Below the pieces are notes generated by a model that was not told the origin of the DNA, searched no databases, and was given only the letters and a program-made list of their open reading frames with translations. A DNA stretch of 40,178 nucleotides from an uncultured Fidelibacterota bacterium (GTDB taxonomy: Bacteria; Fidelibacterota; Marinisomatia; Marinisomatales; TCS55). The stretch lies in assembly GCA_913049685.1 (NCBI GenBank), contig CAJWZD010000018.1, positions 1-40,178 on the forward strand, in the 5' to 3' direction. Shown here piece after piece: positions 25,833 through 34,555 of the stretch. Every line of letters begins with the position of its first letter. The first letter of the stretch is position 1. Both the position numbers and the translations under genes were made by a program.

Positions 25833-26719
25833 AATCAAAATCCAAACTAAAAAAATTTGGAATATGGGGTAATACCGATAAGGAAAAATTCTGGAATCTA
25901 TTAAACCCAATTTTAAGTTGGGGAGATGAAAATTCCCTAGAATCTTTTATTACTACAAGAATCAATGATAAGCTACCGGGACAATTTTCTTTTTCCCCAA
26001 AAATAATAAAATCGGCAGATGATTTTAATAAGCTGGATTTTCTTATCGCCCTTGGAGGTGATGGAACAATTCTTTCGGCAGCAAGGGCAGTTGGACCAAG
26101 AAAAACTCCAATCGTTGGTATTCATTTAGGCGAATTGGGTTTTCTTGCTGAGGTCACTGTTGAAGAAATGTTTAATAGATTAAATCAAATTATAAATGGA
26201 CACTTTTTAGTAAATAGCAGAATGGTTCTCAAAGCAACTTTATCCAAAAATGATTCCGAAAAAACCTTTTTTGCGTTAAATGATTTTGTTGTTGATAGGG
26301 GTAAGTCGCAAAGAATAATAGATTTGCAGCTTTATGCGGGAAGCAATTTTATTTCATCTTACAAATCAGATGGCTTAATTATATCAACTCCAACAGGATC
26401 TACAGCATATTCTTTATCAGCAGGCGGCCCCATACTGGTACCTGGACTGAGCGCAATAACTGTGACTCCACTAAGTCCTCATACCTTGTCTTTAAGGCCG
26501 ATTGTATTATCTGATAATCAAATACTAAAAATCAAATCACTTGATAAAGGTGATATTGCATTTGCAGTTGATGGTCAGGTCAGTGATTACTTTGGGAATG
26601 ATACTGAAATATATATAGAGAAAGCATCATACCATATTGATATGATCAGTTTTGATGATTCAAACTATTTTAAAACTTTAAATTTAAAGATGGGCTGGGG
26701 AAGGCGCGGAAGAGATTAA
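25829..26719 (+). CDS. nadK: NAD kinase
   Basis: This enzyme phosphorylates NAD+ to NADP+ in the cytoplasm. The GGDGT motif is at residues 76-80 (FLIALGGDGTILSAAR), with HLGELGFLAEV, the NDFVVDRGK region and DGLIISTPTGSTAYSLSAGGP further on. The length of 296 residues is normal. It is the last gene of a plus-strand run starting at the lytic transglycosylase and is translationally coupled to xseB. It meets the minus-strand Na/Pi transporter tail to tail; the four bases TTAA at 26716-26719 supply both stop codons, so no terminator lies between them. Confidence 0.95.
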   Translation: MKSKSKLKKFGIWGNTDKEKFWNLLNPILSWGDENSLESFITTRINDKLPGQFSFSPKIIKSADDFNKLDFLIALGGDGTILSAARAVGPRKTPIVGIHLGELGFLAEVTVEEMFNRLNQIINGHFLVNSRMVLKATLSKNDSEKTFFALNDFVVDRGKSQRIIDLQLYAGSNFISSYKSDGLIISTPTGSTAYSLSAGGPILVPGLSAITVTPLSPHTLSLRPIVLSDNQILKIKSLDKGDIAFAVDGQVSDYFGNDTEIYIEKASYHIDMISFDDSNYFKTLNLKMGWGRRGRD

Positions 26720-28479
26720 AGTTGTTCAGACTCTATATCAATCAAAGCATCAGCTATTAAGTTGATAAAAATATTTACCTGTTTTAACACATCCATCAAC
26801 TGAGAGTGAAGTTGATTGATTTCACTTGATTTATCATTACCATCAGATGATGATTTAATACGATCTATACGATTTAATTTATACTTATTTTCAATATCTT
26901 TATTTTCTTTAACCTTAGAAAAAATCTTCTCCATTTTCTGCTTATCAAACTTAACAAAAAACTTATCTAAACGTTTTACTTGCTTTAATAAGCGCTTGTG
27001 ATAATCTACTATTTCTTGTTGATCAACTTCTGAAAACTCTTCGTTTATTCCTTCTTTTTTAGATACAAGAGAAACAAAACGTAGTTTGATCAGATCATTC
27101 ATTGATCCTAAATAATTAACGATTGAAACTAAAGTGAAAAGCTCTTTTGACTGATTAGAGCTTAAATCTGATTTACTTGTAGTTATTAGATACTCGCTAA
27201 TCTTTTGATTTAAGAAACCTATTTTTTCAATTCTCTGATTCATGCCGCTCATAAGGTCTAGATCGCTATCTTCAATATCAGCTAAGTTTTTACCGTTGAT
27301 AAATGGGCGCACAAGAGTACCTACAACTCTTTCAGTGAGCCCAACAACTCCTTTTATTTCTGCTTGTGCACTATTAATTGCAGCCTCAGGTTGACCTATT
27401 AGACTTTCATCTAAATGCAAAACAGCAGGTTTTTCTATATTTCTATCAATTTCTTTATCAGGAAAGTAGTGGATGATTGCTTTGGCGATGAAACCAGTGA
27501 AAGGAATGAAAACAATCGAAGCTAAAATATTAAAAAAAGTATGCGCATTTGCAATTTGCCTAGGAATGTTTTGAGAAGTTTGAGAAACAAAATCTGCAAA
27601 AGTTGGAATCCAAAAACAAAAAAGCAAAACCCCAAGAAGATTAAATGTAACGTGTGCAACAGCGACCCTTTTAGCGTCTCGCGATGCATTTAATCCCGCT
27701 AAAAGCGCAGTAATACATGTACCAATATTTGCTCCAAAAATAAGAGGAATACCTGCTTCAAGGGTAATAGAGCCTCCGCTTGCTAGTGTAATCACAATAC
27801 CCGTTGTTGCGCTACTGCTTTGCACTAAAGCCGTAAAAATAGCCCCTGCAAGTATACCCAGAAATGGATTTTCAAAACTCGTAAGAATACTGTTAAAAGC
27901 AGGATCGGCCCTTAACGGTTTCATGGTTTCAGACATCACTTTCATACCATAAAAAAGAAGTCCAAACCCCAATATCACAAAACCTAAGTTTTTAACTGTA
28001 TCTTTCTTAGAAAAAAGAGACATTAAAGAGCCAGCCGCAATGAGCAATAATGCATAATCCGTAACTTTAAATGCAACAATTTGAGCAGTAACAGTGCTTC
28101 CTATATTCGACCCTAAGATAACACCGAGCGCCTGTGAAAAGGCAAGTAGGCCAGAATTTACAAAGCTAACTAGCATGACAGTCGTTGCGCTGCTACTTTG
28201 AATGACCATTGTTACAAATGCTCCAACTAATACAGCAAGGTATTTATTTGATGTAAGTTTTTCAAGTATGGTTCGCATGCTGTTACCTGCAGTAACCTTC
28301 ATGCCGTCGCTCATCATTTCCATTCCGTATAAAAACATACCCATTCCTCCAAAGAGGCCTGTGAATAAAAGAAAGAACGATATACCATTGTCATCGCTAC
28401 CAGCAAAGAGGGAACTAGATGCTAAAATAAATAGTAAAGCCATCTTTGGGACGGAAACCTGATTTCTAAATAGTTTCAT
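26716..28479 (-). CDS. Na+/phosphate cotransporter (NptA/YjbB family) with PhoU-like tail
   Basis: This 587-residue membrane protein has about nine hydrophobic helices in the first 350 residues and two inverted family repeats. Each has a QSSSATT motif (VIQSSSATTVMLVSF and LVQSSSATTGIVITL) followed by a G-S/A-N-I-G motif (GSNIGSTVTA and GANIGTCITA). This is the signature of sodium-phosphate symporters of the PNaS family. The C-terminal 230 residues are a soluble helical PhoU-like domain, which probably senses or gates transport. The first 25 residues may act as a signal or first helix. It shares its stop with nadK and lies 42 bases downstream of proline dehydrogenase, on the same strand. Confidence 0.9.
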   Translation of the reverse strand: MKLFRNQVSVPKMALLFILASSSLFAGSDDNGISFFLLFTGLFGGMGMFLYGMEMMSDGMKVTAGNSMRTILEKLTSNKYLAVLVGAFVTMVIQSSSATTVMLVSFVNSGLLAFSQALGVILGSNIGSTVTAQIVAFKVTDYALLLIAAGSLMSLFSKKDTVKNLGFVILGFGLLFYGMKVMSETMKPLRADPAFNSILTSFENPFLGILAGAIFTALVQSSSATTGIVITLASGGSITLEAGIPLIFGANIGTCITALLAGLNASRDAKRVAVAHVTFNLLGVLLFCFWIPTFADFVSQTSQNIPRQIANAHTFFNILASIVFIPFTGFIAKAIIHYFPDKEIDRNIEKPAVLHLDESLIGQPEAAINSAQAEIKGVVGLTERVVGTLVRPFINGKNLADIEDSDLDLMSGMNQRIEKIGFLNQKISEYLITTSKSDLSSNQSKELFTLVSIVNYLGSMNDLIKLRFVSLVSKKEGINEEFSEVDQQEIVDYHKRLLKQVKRLDKFFVKFDKQKMEKIFSKVKENKDIENKYKLNRIDRIKSSSDGNDKSSEINQLHSQLMDVLKQVNIFINLIADALIDIESEQL

Positions 28480-28521
28480 AATGGCAAATATTAGTCAATT
28501 TTTTTCACTTCATTAAATAAT

Positions 28522-29421
28522 TTATTTCTTAAAAAGATTTTTTATTACATATGAAATTATTTTTGGATTTTCTTTTAACCTTCTAATGGAATAGTCATAC
28601 CAAGAGCTCCCGAATGGAACATATACCGTTATTTTATAACCTTTTGACTTTAACCTATTCAAAGTTTTAGACATGGGCACCCCATAAAGCACTTGAAATT
28701 CAAATCTTTCAGTAGGAATATTGTTATTTTGAATCCATTCTTCTATATCATCAATTAAATCAATGTCATGTGTTGCAATACATACATAACCTTCGCCCTT
28801 TAATATTGATTGTACAAGATGCTTAAAATTTTTATTTATTTCATTTCTATCTTTAAATGCAATACTTGAATCTTCATTGTATATACCCTTGCAGATTCGA
28901 AGAATTAGATTCGATTTATTTAAATTTTCTAAGTCATTGCAGCTTCTATGTAAATAGGCTTGCATCACAGCCCCAACTTTAAAAAATATTCTTGCAGAAT
29001 CTTTGTAAATATTAAAAATACTATCAGTGTAGGGTGAGTTTTCCATATCGATAGCTATTCCTACATTGTATTTTTTTGCTTCATAGACAAGATCTAGCAT
29101 AAGGTTTTTACAGTAATTATAATCTAAGTCTAAACCCAAATGTGTAAGCTTAACAGATATTGTGCTATCTAAATTGTTTTTTGCAATCGCTCTTACTAGC
29201 CCTGAATATTCATTTTTAACTTGAATTGCCTCATTCTTATTACTAACGAATTCACCTAGGATGTCAACTGTAGCGGAAAAGCCATCATTATTTAAATTCT
29301 CAACGACATTAAGAACCTCATCGGTTTTAATGCCAGCTACATAAGGCTTCGCAAATGGCTTAACAGACCATTTGGGAAGAAGTTGCATTATGTTAACAAA
29401 TATTGTATTAAAAAATTTCAC
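28522..29421 (-). CDS. putA: Proline dehydrogenase
   Basis: This monofunctional FAD-dependent enzyme oxidises proline to delta-1-pyrroline-5-carboxylate. The 299-residue TIM barrel shows SVKLTHLGLDLD, IAIDMENSPYTDSIF, GAVMQAYLHRSCND (usually QAYLxRT), LILRICKGIYNE and, at the end, VPFGSSWYDYSIRRLKENP, matching the FAD- and substrate-binding blocks of PutA. It has no aldehyde-dehydrogenase half, and the partner P5C dehydrogenase is not adjacent. Electrons probably enter the quinone pool. Transcription diverges from the nuo operon across a 157-base gap. Confidence 0.85.
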   Translation of the reverse strand: MKFFNTIFVNIMQLLPKWSVKPFAKPYVAGIKTDEVLNVVENLNNDGFSATVDILGEFVSNKNEAIQVKNEYSGLVRAIAKNNLDSTISVKLTHLGLDLDYNYCKNLMLDLVYEAKKYNVGIAIDMENSPYTDSIFNIYKDSARIFFKVGAVMQAYLHRSCNDLENLNKSNLILRICKGIYNEDSSIAFKDRNEINKNFKHLVQSILKGEGYVCIATHDIDLIDDIEEWIQNNNIPTERFEFQVLYGVPMSKTLNRLKSKGYKITVYVPFGSSWYDYSIRRLKENPKIISYVIKNLFKK

Positions 29422-29446
29422 AAGTAGTTCAAATTTAATCTCTCAG

Positions 29447-29468
29447 AATAGGTGACAACAAACCTATT
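29447..29468. repeat. Perfect inverted repeat upstream of proline dehydrogenase and nuo
   Basis: AATAGGT (29447-29453) and ACCTATT (29462-29468) form a perfect 7-base stem around an 8-base loop. It lies 26 bases upstream of the proline dehydrogenase start on the minus strand and 110 bases upstream of nuoA on the plus strand. It could be a protein operator or a leader hairpin; the sequence alone does not decide. Confidence 0.4.
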
Positions 29469-29521
29469 TAATTAATAGTTTAGTAATATCAAAAAAACAT
29501 GATAAAACCTCTAAGTTTATC

Positions 29522-29551
29522 TTGACCAACCTTTAGCAAAAGCTCTAAATT
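29522..29551 (+). promoter_or_regulatory. Possible promoter for the nuo operon
   Basis: TTGACC (29522-29527) is followed after 17-18 bases by CTAAATT (29545-29551), a weak -10-like sequence, with nuoA starting at 29579. This 157-base divergent gap (29422-29578) is the longest non-coding stretch in the window and must hold the promoters for proline dehydrogenase and for the 12-gene respiratory locus. Confidence 0.3.
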
Positions 29552-29578
29552 AGTAATCTCTAAATAAATTATTTATTT

Positions 29579-30007
29579 ATGTATCGCGACTTCGGAACAA
29601 TATTTGTTTTTATTTTTATTGGTATAGTATTGATATACCTGCCTTTGTTAATTCAAAAGCTTCTTGCACCGAATAATCCTAATCCTGATAAACAAGCAAC
29701 TTATGAATGCGGTGAAGAATCCGAGGGCTCAGCTTGGGTTCAGTTTAACATACGATTTTATGTAGTAGCACTGATCTTTCTTATTTTTGACGTTGAGGTT
29801 GTTTTCCTTTTTCCATGGGCTATTGTTTTTAATGAATTAGGACTTCTTGCTTTTGTAGAAATGGGTATCTTTCTCTTAATTTTACTAGTTGGTCTTGCAT
29901 ATGTATGGAAGCGCTCCGATCTAGACTGGGTAAAATACAATGTTAGATATGGTAGAGGTCGCTATTCAAGTTTAATTCCAAACACAAATAATTCTAAGGA
30001 CAAATAA
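29579..30007 (+). CDS. nuoA: NADH-quinone oxidoreductase subunit A
   Basis: This 142-residue membrane subunit of complex I has three transmembrane helices (about 5-25, 60-82, 88-108). The conserved loop [32 protein letters not shown] between helices 1 and 2 contains the cysteine and acidic residues that line the quinone site. It starts the operon nuoABCDHIJKLMN; its TAA overlaps the nuoB ATG by one base (TAATG). Confidence 0.96.
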   Translation: MYRDFGTIFVFIFIGIVLIYLPLLIQKLLAPNNPNPDKQATYECGEESEGSAWVQFNIRFYVVALIFLIFDVEVVFLFPWAIVFNELGLLAFVEMGIFLLILLVGLAYVWKRSDLDWVKYNVRYGRGRYSSLIPNTNNSKDK

Positions 30008-30498
30008 TGGGTTTACTGGAAAACAAGTTTCAAGATAATGTAGTTGTTGCCTCACTCGACAAGATTTTGGGTTGGGCAAGATCAACCTCTCCATGGTACT
30101 TTCAATTTGGGCTTGCTTGTTGCGCCATCGAAATGATGGCATCTGCTGCAAGCAGACATGATCTAGAGAGAATTGGTATGATGCCACGCTCTTCGCCAAG
30201 ACAGGCAGATGTAATGATAGTTGCTGGTACTGTTACATTAAAGATGGCTCTACGTGTGAAAAAGCTATATGAACAGATGGCTGATCCAAAATATGTTATT
30301 TCTATGGGAAGTTGTGCAACTAGTGGAGGTCCTTATTGGCAGCACGGGTATCATGTATTAAAGGGAGTTGATTTAGTTGTTCCTGTTGATGTTTATGTAC
30401 CGGGTTGTCCTCCTAGACCAGAAGCCTTGATTGAAGGTTTATTGAAGCTACAAGAAACAATTCAAACGGAACGCCCACTCACTAGAAAGCTTGCATGA
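30007..30498 (+). CDS. nuoB: NADH-quinone oxidoreductase subunit B
   Basis: This 163-residue iron-sulfur subunit carries cluster N2, the last cluster before quinone. Ligands are C38 and C39 ([11 protein letters not shown]), C103 (GSCATSGG) and C134 ([10 protein letters not shown]), all present. The complete ligand set and the normal length suggest a working subunit. It overlaps nuoC by four bases (ATGA). Confidence 0.97.
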   Translation: MGLLENKFQDNVVVASLDKILGWARSTSPWYFQFGLACCAIEMMASAASRHDLERIGMMPRSSPRQADVMIVAGTVTLKMALRVKKLYEQMADPKYVISMGSCATSGGPYWQHGYHVLKGVDLVVPVDVYVPGCPPRPEALIEGLLKLQETIQTERPLTRKLA

Positions 30499-30995
30499 CC
30501 TTAGAGCAAATAAAAAATAGACTTTCTGATCAATTCAAAAGCTCAATCATTAAAAATGAAAATTTAGCAGAACATCAGGTTGAGATAAAAGGCGAAGATT
30601 GGTTTGATGTTGCTACTTTTATGAAAAACGATCCGAAGCTTTCATTTGATCAACTTGAATGCATCACTGGAATTGATACAGGTGAGGATGGACCGCTGCA
30701 AACGCATTATAATCTACATTCAATGGAATATAGACATAAAATTGAAGCAGTAATTAGTCATGATAGAAAAGATCCAAAGGTTGCTTCGATAGAGCAGTTG
30801 TGGCGAATAGGGGACTGGTTTGAAAGAGAAACATATGATATGTTTGGTATTGAATACACAGGTCATAGAGATTTACGAAGAATATTATGTCCTGATGATT
30901 GGGAAGGATGGCCATTAAGAAAAGATTATGAAGCTCAAGAGTCTTTTCATGGAATAGTTGTTCCAAAGATAAAGGAAGAAGAAGGATGGGAGTAG
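30495..30995 (+). CDS. nuoC: NADH-quinone oxidoreductase subunit C
   Basis: This 166-residue peripheral-arm subunit has the signature [36 protein letters not shown] near the C-terminus. It contacts NuoD at the base of the peripheral arm. It is separate from NuoD here, unlike the fused NuoCD of E. coli. The last ten bases overlap the nuoD start. Confidence 0.95.
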   Translation: MTLEQIKNRLSDQFKSSIIKNENLAEHQVEIKGEDWFDVATFMKNDPKLSFDQLECITGIDTGEDGPLQTHYNLHSMEYRHKIEAVISHDRKDPKVASIEQLWRIGDWFERETYDMFGIEYTGHRDLRRILCPDDWEGWPLRKDYEAQESFHGIVVPKIKEEEGWE

Positions 30996-32104
30996 TACAA
31001 GGCGATCAAATGGTTCTAAATATTGGACCGCAGCACCCAAGCACACATGGCGTTTTGAGATTAGAGGTTACAACAGATGGTGAAATTGTTTCTAAAATCA
31101 CCCCCCATTTAGGATATTTACATCGTTGTTTTGAGAAGCACGCTGAAAATGTTACTTACGAACAAGTTATCCCTTTTACTGATAGATGTGACTATTTAGC
31201 ATCAATGAATAGCAACTTTGGATATGTTGTTGCTATGGAGGAGCTCATGGATATTGAAATTTCGGAGAGAGTTCAATATATCAGAGTCATAATGGCTGAA
31301 TTGAACAGAGTTGCAAGCCACCTTCTCGCTCTAGGTGTTTACGGACTTGATATTGGCGCATTTACTCCGTTTTTATATATGCTTCGAGATCGCGAGCGCA
31401 TTTTAGATATGTTTGAATATACATGCGGAGCGCGATTACTCTATAATTACATGTGGATCGGAGGAGTATCTCATGACCTTCCAAAAGACTTTGTTAAAAT
31501 ATGCGTTAATTTTCTAGATTATTTTGAACCCCAGATTGAAGAATACAACAACCTTCTTACATTCAATAAGATTTTCATTGAGCGCACGGCAGATGTTGGA
31601 GTGATACCTGCCGAAGTAGCCATAAGTTACGGTGTCTCAGGGCCAAACTTAAGAGGGTCAGGCGTTAAATGGGATGTAAGGAAAGATGAACCCTATTCAA
31701 TCTATGATCGTTTTGATTTTGACATCCCAACTGGAACTGGAGAATTTGGGACACTTGGAGATTGTTTTGATAGATATTGGGTCAGAATGCTTGAAGTCAC
31801 GCAAAGTGTGCGTATTATAAGGCAAGCACTGAAAGATTTACCAGAAGGAGACGTATTTGAAACAATGCCAAAGAAAATCCGACCTCCAGCTGGATCTGTT
31901 TATAGAAGAACCGAAAGCCCAAGGGGTGATCTTGGGTATTATATTGTAAGCGATGGAACTCCATCGCCCACAAGAGTTAAAATGCGTTCACCCGCATTTA
32001 CTGCTCTTTCTTGTTTGGATGAAGTTTCAAGCGGATGGATGATTTCAGATGTACTTGCCATACTTGGAAGTTTAGACATCGTTCTGGGAGAAATCGATAG
32101 ATGA
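30986..32104 (+). CDS. nuoD: NADH-quinone oxidoreductase subunit D
   Basis: This 372-residue subunit forms the quinone-binding pocket with NuoB. The N-terminal GPQHPSTHGVLRLE loop carries the conserved His, and GYLHRCFEKHAEN, TDRCDYLASMNSN and the C-terminal SCLDEVSSGWMISDVLAILGSLDIVLGEIDR are diagnostic. AAGGAAGAAGG just upstream is a strong ribosome site inside nuoC. The length is slightly short because the N-terminal extension is reduced. Confidence 0.97.
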   Translation: MGVVQGDQMVLNIGPQHPSTHGVLRLEVTTDGEIVSKITPHLGYLHRCFEKHAENVTYEQVIPFTDRCDYLASMNSNFGYVVAMEELMDIEISERVQYIRVIMAELNRVASHLLALGVYGLDIGAFTPFLYMLRDRERILDMFEYTCGARLLYNYMWIGGVSHDLPKDFVKICVNFLDYFEPQIEEYNNLLTFNKIFIERTADVGVIPAEVAISYGVSGPNLRGSGVKWDVRKDEPYSIYDRFDFDIPTGTGEFGTLGDCFDRYWVRMLEVTQSVRIIRQALKDLPEGDVFETMPKKIRPPAGSVYRRTESPRGDLGYYIVSDGTPSPTRVKMRSPAFTALSCLDEVSSGWMISDVLAILGSLDIVLGEIDR

Positions 32105-33177
32105 CAGTTGATTATCTTATTGAGCTCTTTTCAAAGCTGTTCGATTCACCTTTTGTTTCATTTATTCTGGCTGTTTCAATTGCAGGAATACCTCTATTTG
32201 TATTAATGGCGCTTAATGCAACTGTTGCGGTCTATGTTGAACGAAAGGTCTCTGCATTTATGATGGACCGTATTGGCCCTATGGGTCAAGGACCAGGCCT
32301 GCACGCTGGTCCATGGGGCGTTCTTCAGACAATAGCTGATGCTGTTAAACTCTTAATTAAAGAAGACACTATTCCCTCCTCAGCAGATAAATTGCTATTT
32401 AAAGTTGCACCATTCATAATATTTATTGGGGCATTTCTCGGTATTGCTGTACTCCCTTTTAGTTCAGTCATACAGGTTGTTGATATAAATATTGGAGTCT
32501 TTTATATAATCGCAGTTGGCTCAGTGGGAGTACATGGTATTGTAATGGCAGGATGGGCATCAAATAACAAGTGGTCTTTGTATGGAGCAATGCGATCTGC
32601 TGCTCAAATTATTAGCTATGAGATCCCTGCAGGATTATCAATAATTGTCCCTATTATGATGACAAGCACAATGAATCTTCAATCTATGATTGAATTTCAA
32701 TCTGGTTCAATATGGGGTATTCTTCCTAACTGGATTATTTTTAACAACCCTTTTAGTTTTCTGGCCTTTTTTATTTTCTTTATTAGTGCTGTAGCTGAAA
32801 CGAATCGTACTCCATTTGATATTCCTGAAGCAGAGTCTGAGCTAGTCGCTGGATGGATGACTGAATATTCTGGCTTTCGATGGGCGGTATTTTTCCTTAG
32901 TGAATACGCAAATATGTTTGTTGTAAGCGGTCTTGCCGCAGCAGGTTTTTTAGGAGGATGGCTAAGTCCTATCCCAGGGCTATTTAATTCACCAATTTGG
33001 GGCCTATTTTGGTTTTTTAGTAAAATTATATTTTTAATATTTGTGATGATGTGGTTTAGATGGACTTTCCCAAGATTAAGAGTTGATCAGTTAATGCATG
33101 TTTGCTGGAAAGTGTTTATACCTATCGCAATGTTAAATATTTTTGGAGTTGGAATTTGGAAACTAATTATTGGATAA
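32101..33177 (+). CDS. nuoH: NADH-quinone oxidoreductase subunit H
   Basis: This 358-residue membrane subunit has about eight transmembrane helices and links the quinone cavity to the proton channels. Family blocks are NATVAVYVERKVSAFMMDRIGP, GLHAGPWGVLQTIADAVKLL, IVMAGWASNNKWSL, AETNRTPFDIPEAESELVAG and EYANMFV. The acidic residues of the E-channel are retained. ATGA overlap with nuoD. Confidence 0.97.
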   Translation: MTVDYLIELFSKLFDSPFVSFILAVSIAGIPLFVLMALNATVAVYVERKVSAFMMDRIGPMGQGPGLHAGPWGVLQTIADAVKLLIKEDTIPSSADKLLFKVAPFIIFIGAFLGIAVLPFSSVIQVVDINIGVFYIIAVGSVGVHGIVMAGWASNNKWSLYGAMRSAAQIISYEIPAGLSIIVPIMMTSTMNLQSMIEFQSGSIWGILPNWIIFNNPFSFLAFFIFFISAVAETNRTPFDIPEAESELVAGWMTEYSGFRWAVFFLSEYANMFVVSGLAAAGFLGGWLSPIPGLFNSPIWGLFWFFSKIIFLIFVMMWFRWTFPRLRVDQLMHVCWKVFIPIAMLNIFGVGIWKLIIG

Positions 33178-33180
33178 CAT

Positions 33181-33762
33181 ATGTCTAGATACTTAACCAA
33201 CATTTACGATACCGTGAATACTCTTTGGACTGGAATGCAGATAACCTTTCGCCATATGATGAATATCAGAAGAGATAATGTCACCTTACAATACCCGGAA
33301 GAGCGTTGGCCAAGACCTGAAAGAAATATTGGTTTTAATCATGAAGATTACAACGTAATCCGCTCAAGACTGCACGTAGATATTGATGATTGTATTGGGT
33401 GTTATAGATGCGAAAGAGCATGTCCGGTTGACTGCATAAAAATTGACACTATTAAGTCTGAAAGGGGAGAAGATATACCAAAGGTAAATCATACTGGTGT
33501 GACATCTAACGGAACAAAAAAAGGTTTTGTAGTCAGCAGGTTTACCATAGATATGTCCGAGTGCTGTTTCTGCAATTTATGTACTTATCCATGTCCAGAA
33601 GAATGTATTTTTATGGTAGGCGGCCCTAATAGTTCAAAACACCCTATTGATTATGAATTTTCTGAAGTTGATAGAAAAGATCTTATCTATCAATTTGCAA
33701 AGAAGCTTACTCCTAAGCAAAAGAGCGGACTATCTCCAATTGAAAAAAAGGCTGAGGCTTAA
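33181..33762 (+). CDS. nuoI: NADH-quinone oxidoreductase subunit I
   Basis: This 193-residue ferredoxin-like subunit carries two [4Fe-4S] clusters, N6a and N6b. The first motif is C71, C74, C77, C81 (CIGCYRCERACPVDC) and the second is C128, C131, C134, C138 (CCFCNLCTYPCPEEC). All ligands are intact. It normally receives electrons from NuoG, which is missing from this locus, so its in vivo donor is uncertain. It overlaps nuoJ by one base. Confidence 0.96.
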   Translation: MSRYLTNIYDTVNTLWTGMQITFRHMMNIRRDNVTLQYPEERWPRPERNIGFNHEDYNVIRSRLHVDIDDCIGCYRCERACPVDCIKIDTIKSERGEDIPKVNHTGVTSNGTKKGFVVSRFTIDMSECCFCNLCTYPCPEECIFMVGGPNSSKHPIDYEFSEVDRKDLIYQFAKKLTPKQKSGLSPIEKKAEA

Positions 33763-34250
33763 TGGCTGATATTACATTTTGGTTTATTTCAGCATTAACC
33801 ATAATCTCTGCTTTTTTTGTAGTATCAAGCAAGAGCTTGCTTTATTCTGCTTATTCGTTATTAGTTACTTTTTTAGGAATTACTGCACTTTATGTATTTC
33901 TCTGGGCCGACTTTTTGGCGGTAGTTCAAGTGGTTGTCTATGTTGGAGGCATCCTAGTTTTGATTATTTTTGGCATTATGCTTACAAATAAAATTTCATC
34001 AGTAAACATCAGTCATACCTCTGTTCAAAAAGGTGTTGGTGCAGTTGTGGTGCTTGGTTTTTTGGGAGCTTTAGGCTACGTGATGATAAGTACGCCATGG
34101 ATTCAGCTTCCAAATAGCGAACCTCTTGAAACCACTAGATCGATTGGCAGATTACTTATGATTGATTATCTCTTGCCATTTGAAGCCGCTTCATTTTTAT
34201 TGCTTGGAGCTTTGATAGGAGCAACCACTTTATCGAGGAAGGATGATTAG
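33762..34250 (+). CDS. nuoJ: NADH-quinone oxidoreductase subunit J
   Basis: This 162-residue membrane subunit has five predicted helices. The conserved helix with FLAVVQVVVYVGGILVLIIFGIML, containing the pi-bulge region, is present at about residues 49-72. The C-terminus EAASFLLLGALIGATTLS is typical. TAGTG junction with nuoK, one-base overlap. Confidence 0.94.
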   Translation: MADITFWFISALTIISAFFVVSSKSLLYSAYSLLVTFLGITALYVFLWADFLAVVQVVVYVGGILVLIIFGIMLTNKISSVNISHTSVQKGVGAVVVLGFLGALGYVMISTPWIQLPNSEPLETTRSIGRLLMIDYLLPFEAASFLLLGALIGATTLSRKDD

Positions 34251-34555
34251 TGGAAAATCTTAGCAACTATCTGGTTATAAGCTCTATACTTTTTTCATTA
34301 GGACTGTTTGGAGTTGTTACGAGAAGAAACGGCGTAGCTGTTCTTATGGGCGTGGAGTTAATTCTAAACGCTGCTAATCTTAATTTTTTAGCTTTTGCAC
34401 GCTTTGGTGGTATGAATATGTCAGGTCATGTATATGCATTATTTGTTATTGTTTTGGCGGCCGCAGAAGCTGCAGTTGCTTTAGCAATTATAATAAATAT
34501 ATTTAACAATTTTAATACTATTAATATTGATGATGTAAGCGAGATGAAGCAGTGA
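34250..34555 (+). CDS. nuoK: NADH-quinone oxidoreductase subunit K
   Basis: This 101-residue membrane subunit has three helices. The conserved glutamates lie in MGVELILNAANLNFLAF and the last helix in VLAAAEAAVALAIIIN, both contributing to proton transfer. It begins with GTG overlapping the nuoJ stop, and its TGA overlaps the GTG start of nuoL. Confidence 0.95.
   Translation: MENLSNYLVISSILFSLGLFGVVTRRNGVAVLMGVELILNAANLNFLAFARFGGMNMSGHVYALFVIVLAAAEAAVALAIIINIFNNFNTINIDDVSEMKQ

Noticed and set aside
28480-28521. Possible terminator or promoter between proline dehydrogenase and the Na/Pi transporter
   Set aside because: The 42 bases are AT-rich but show no stem-loop with a T-run and no convincing promoter elements.
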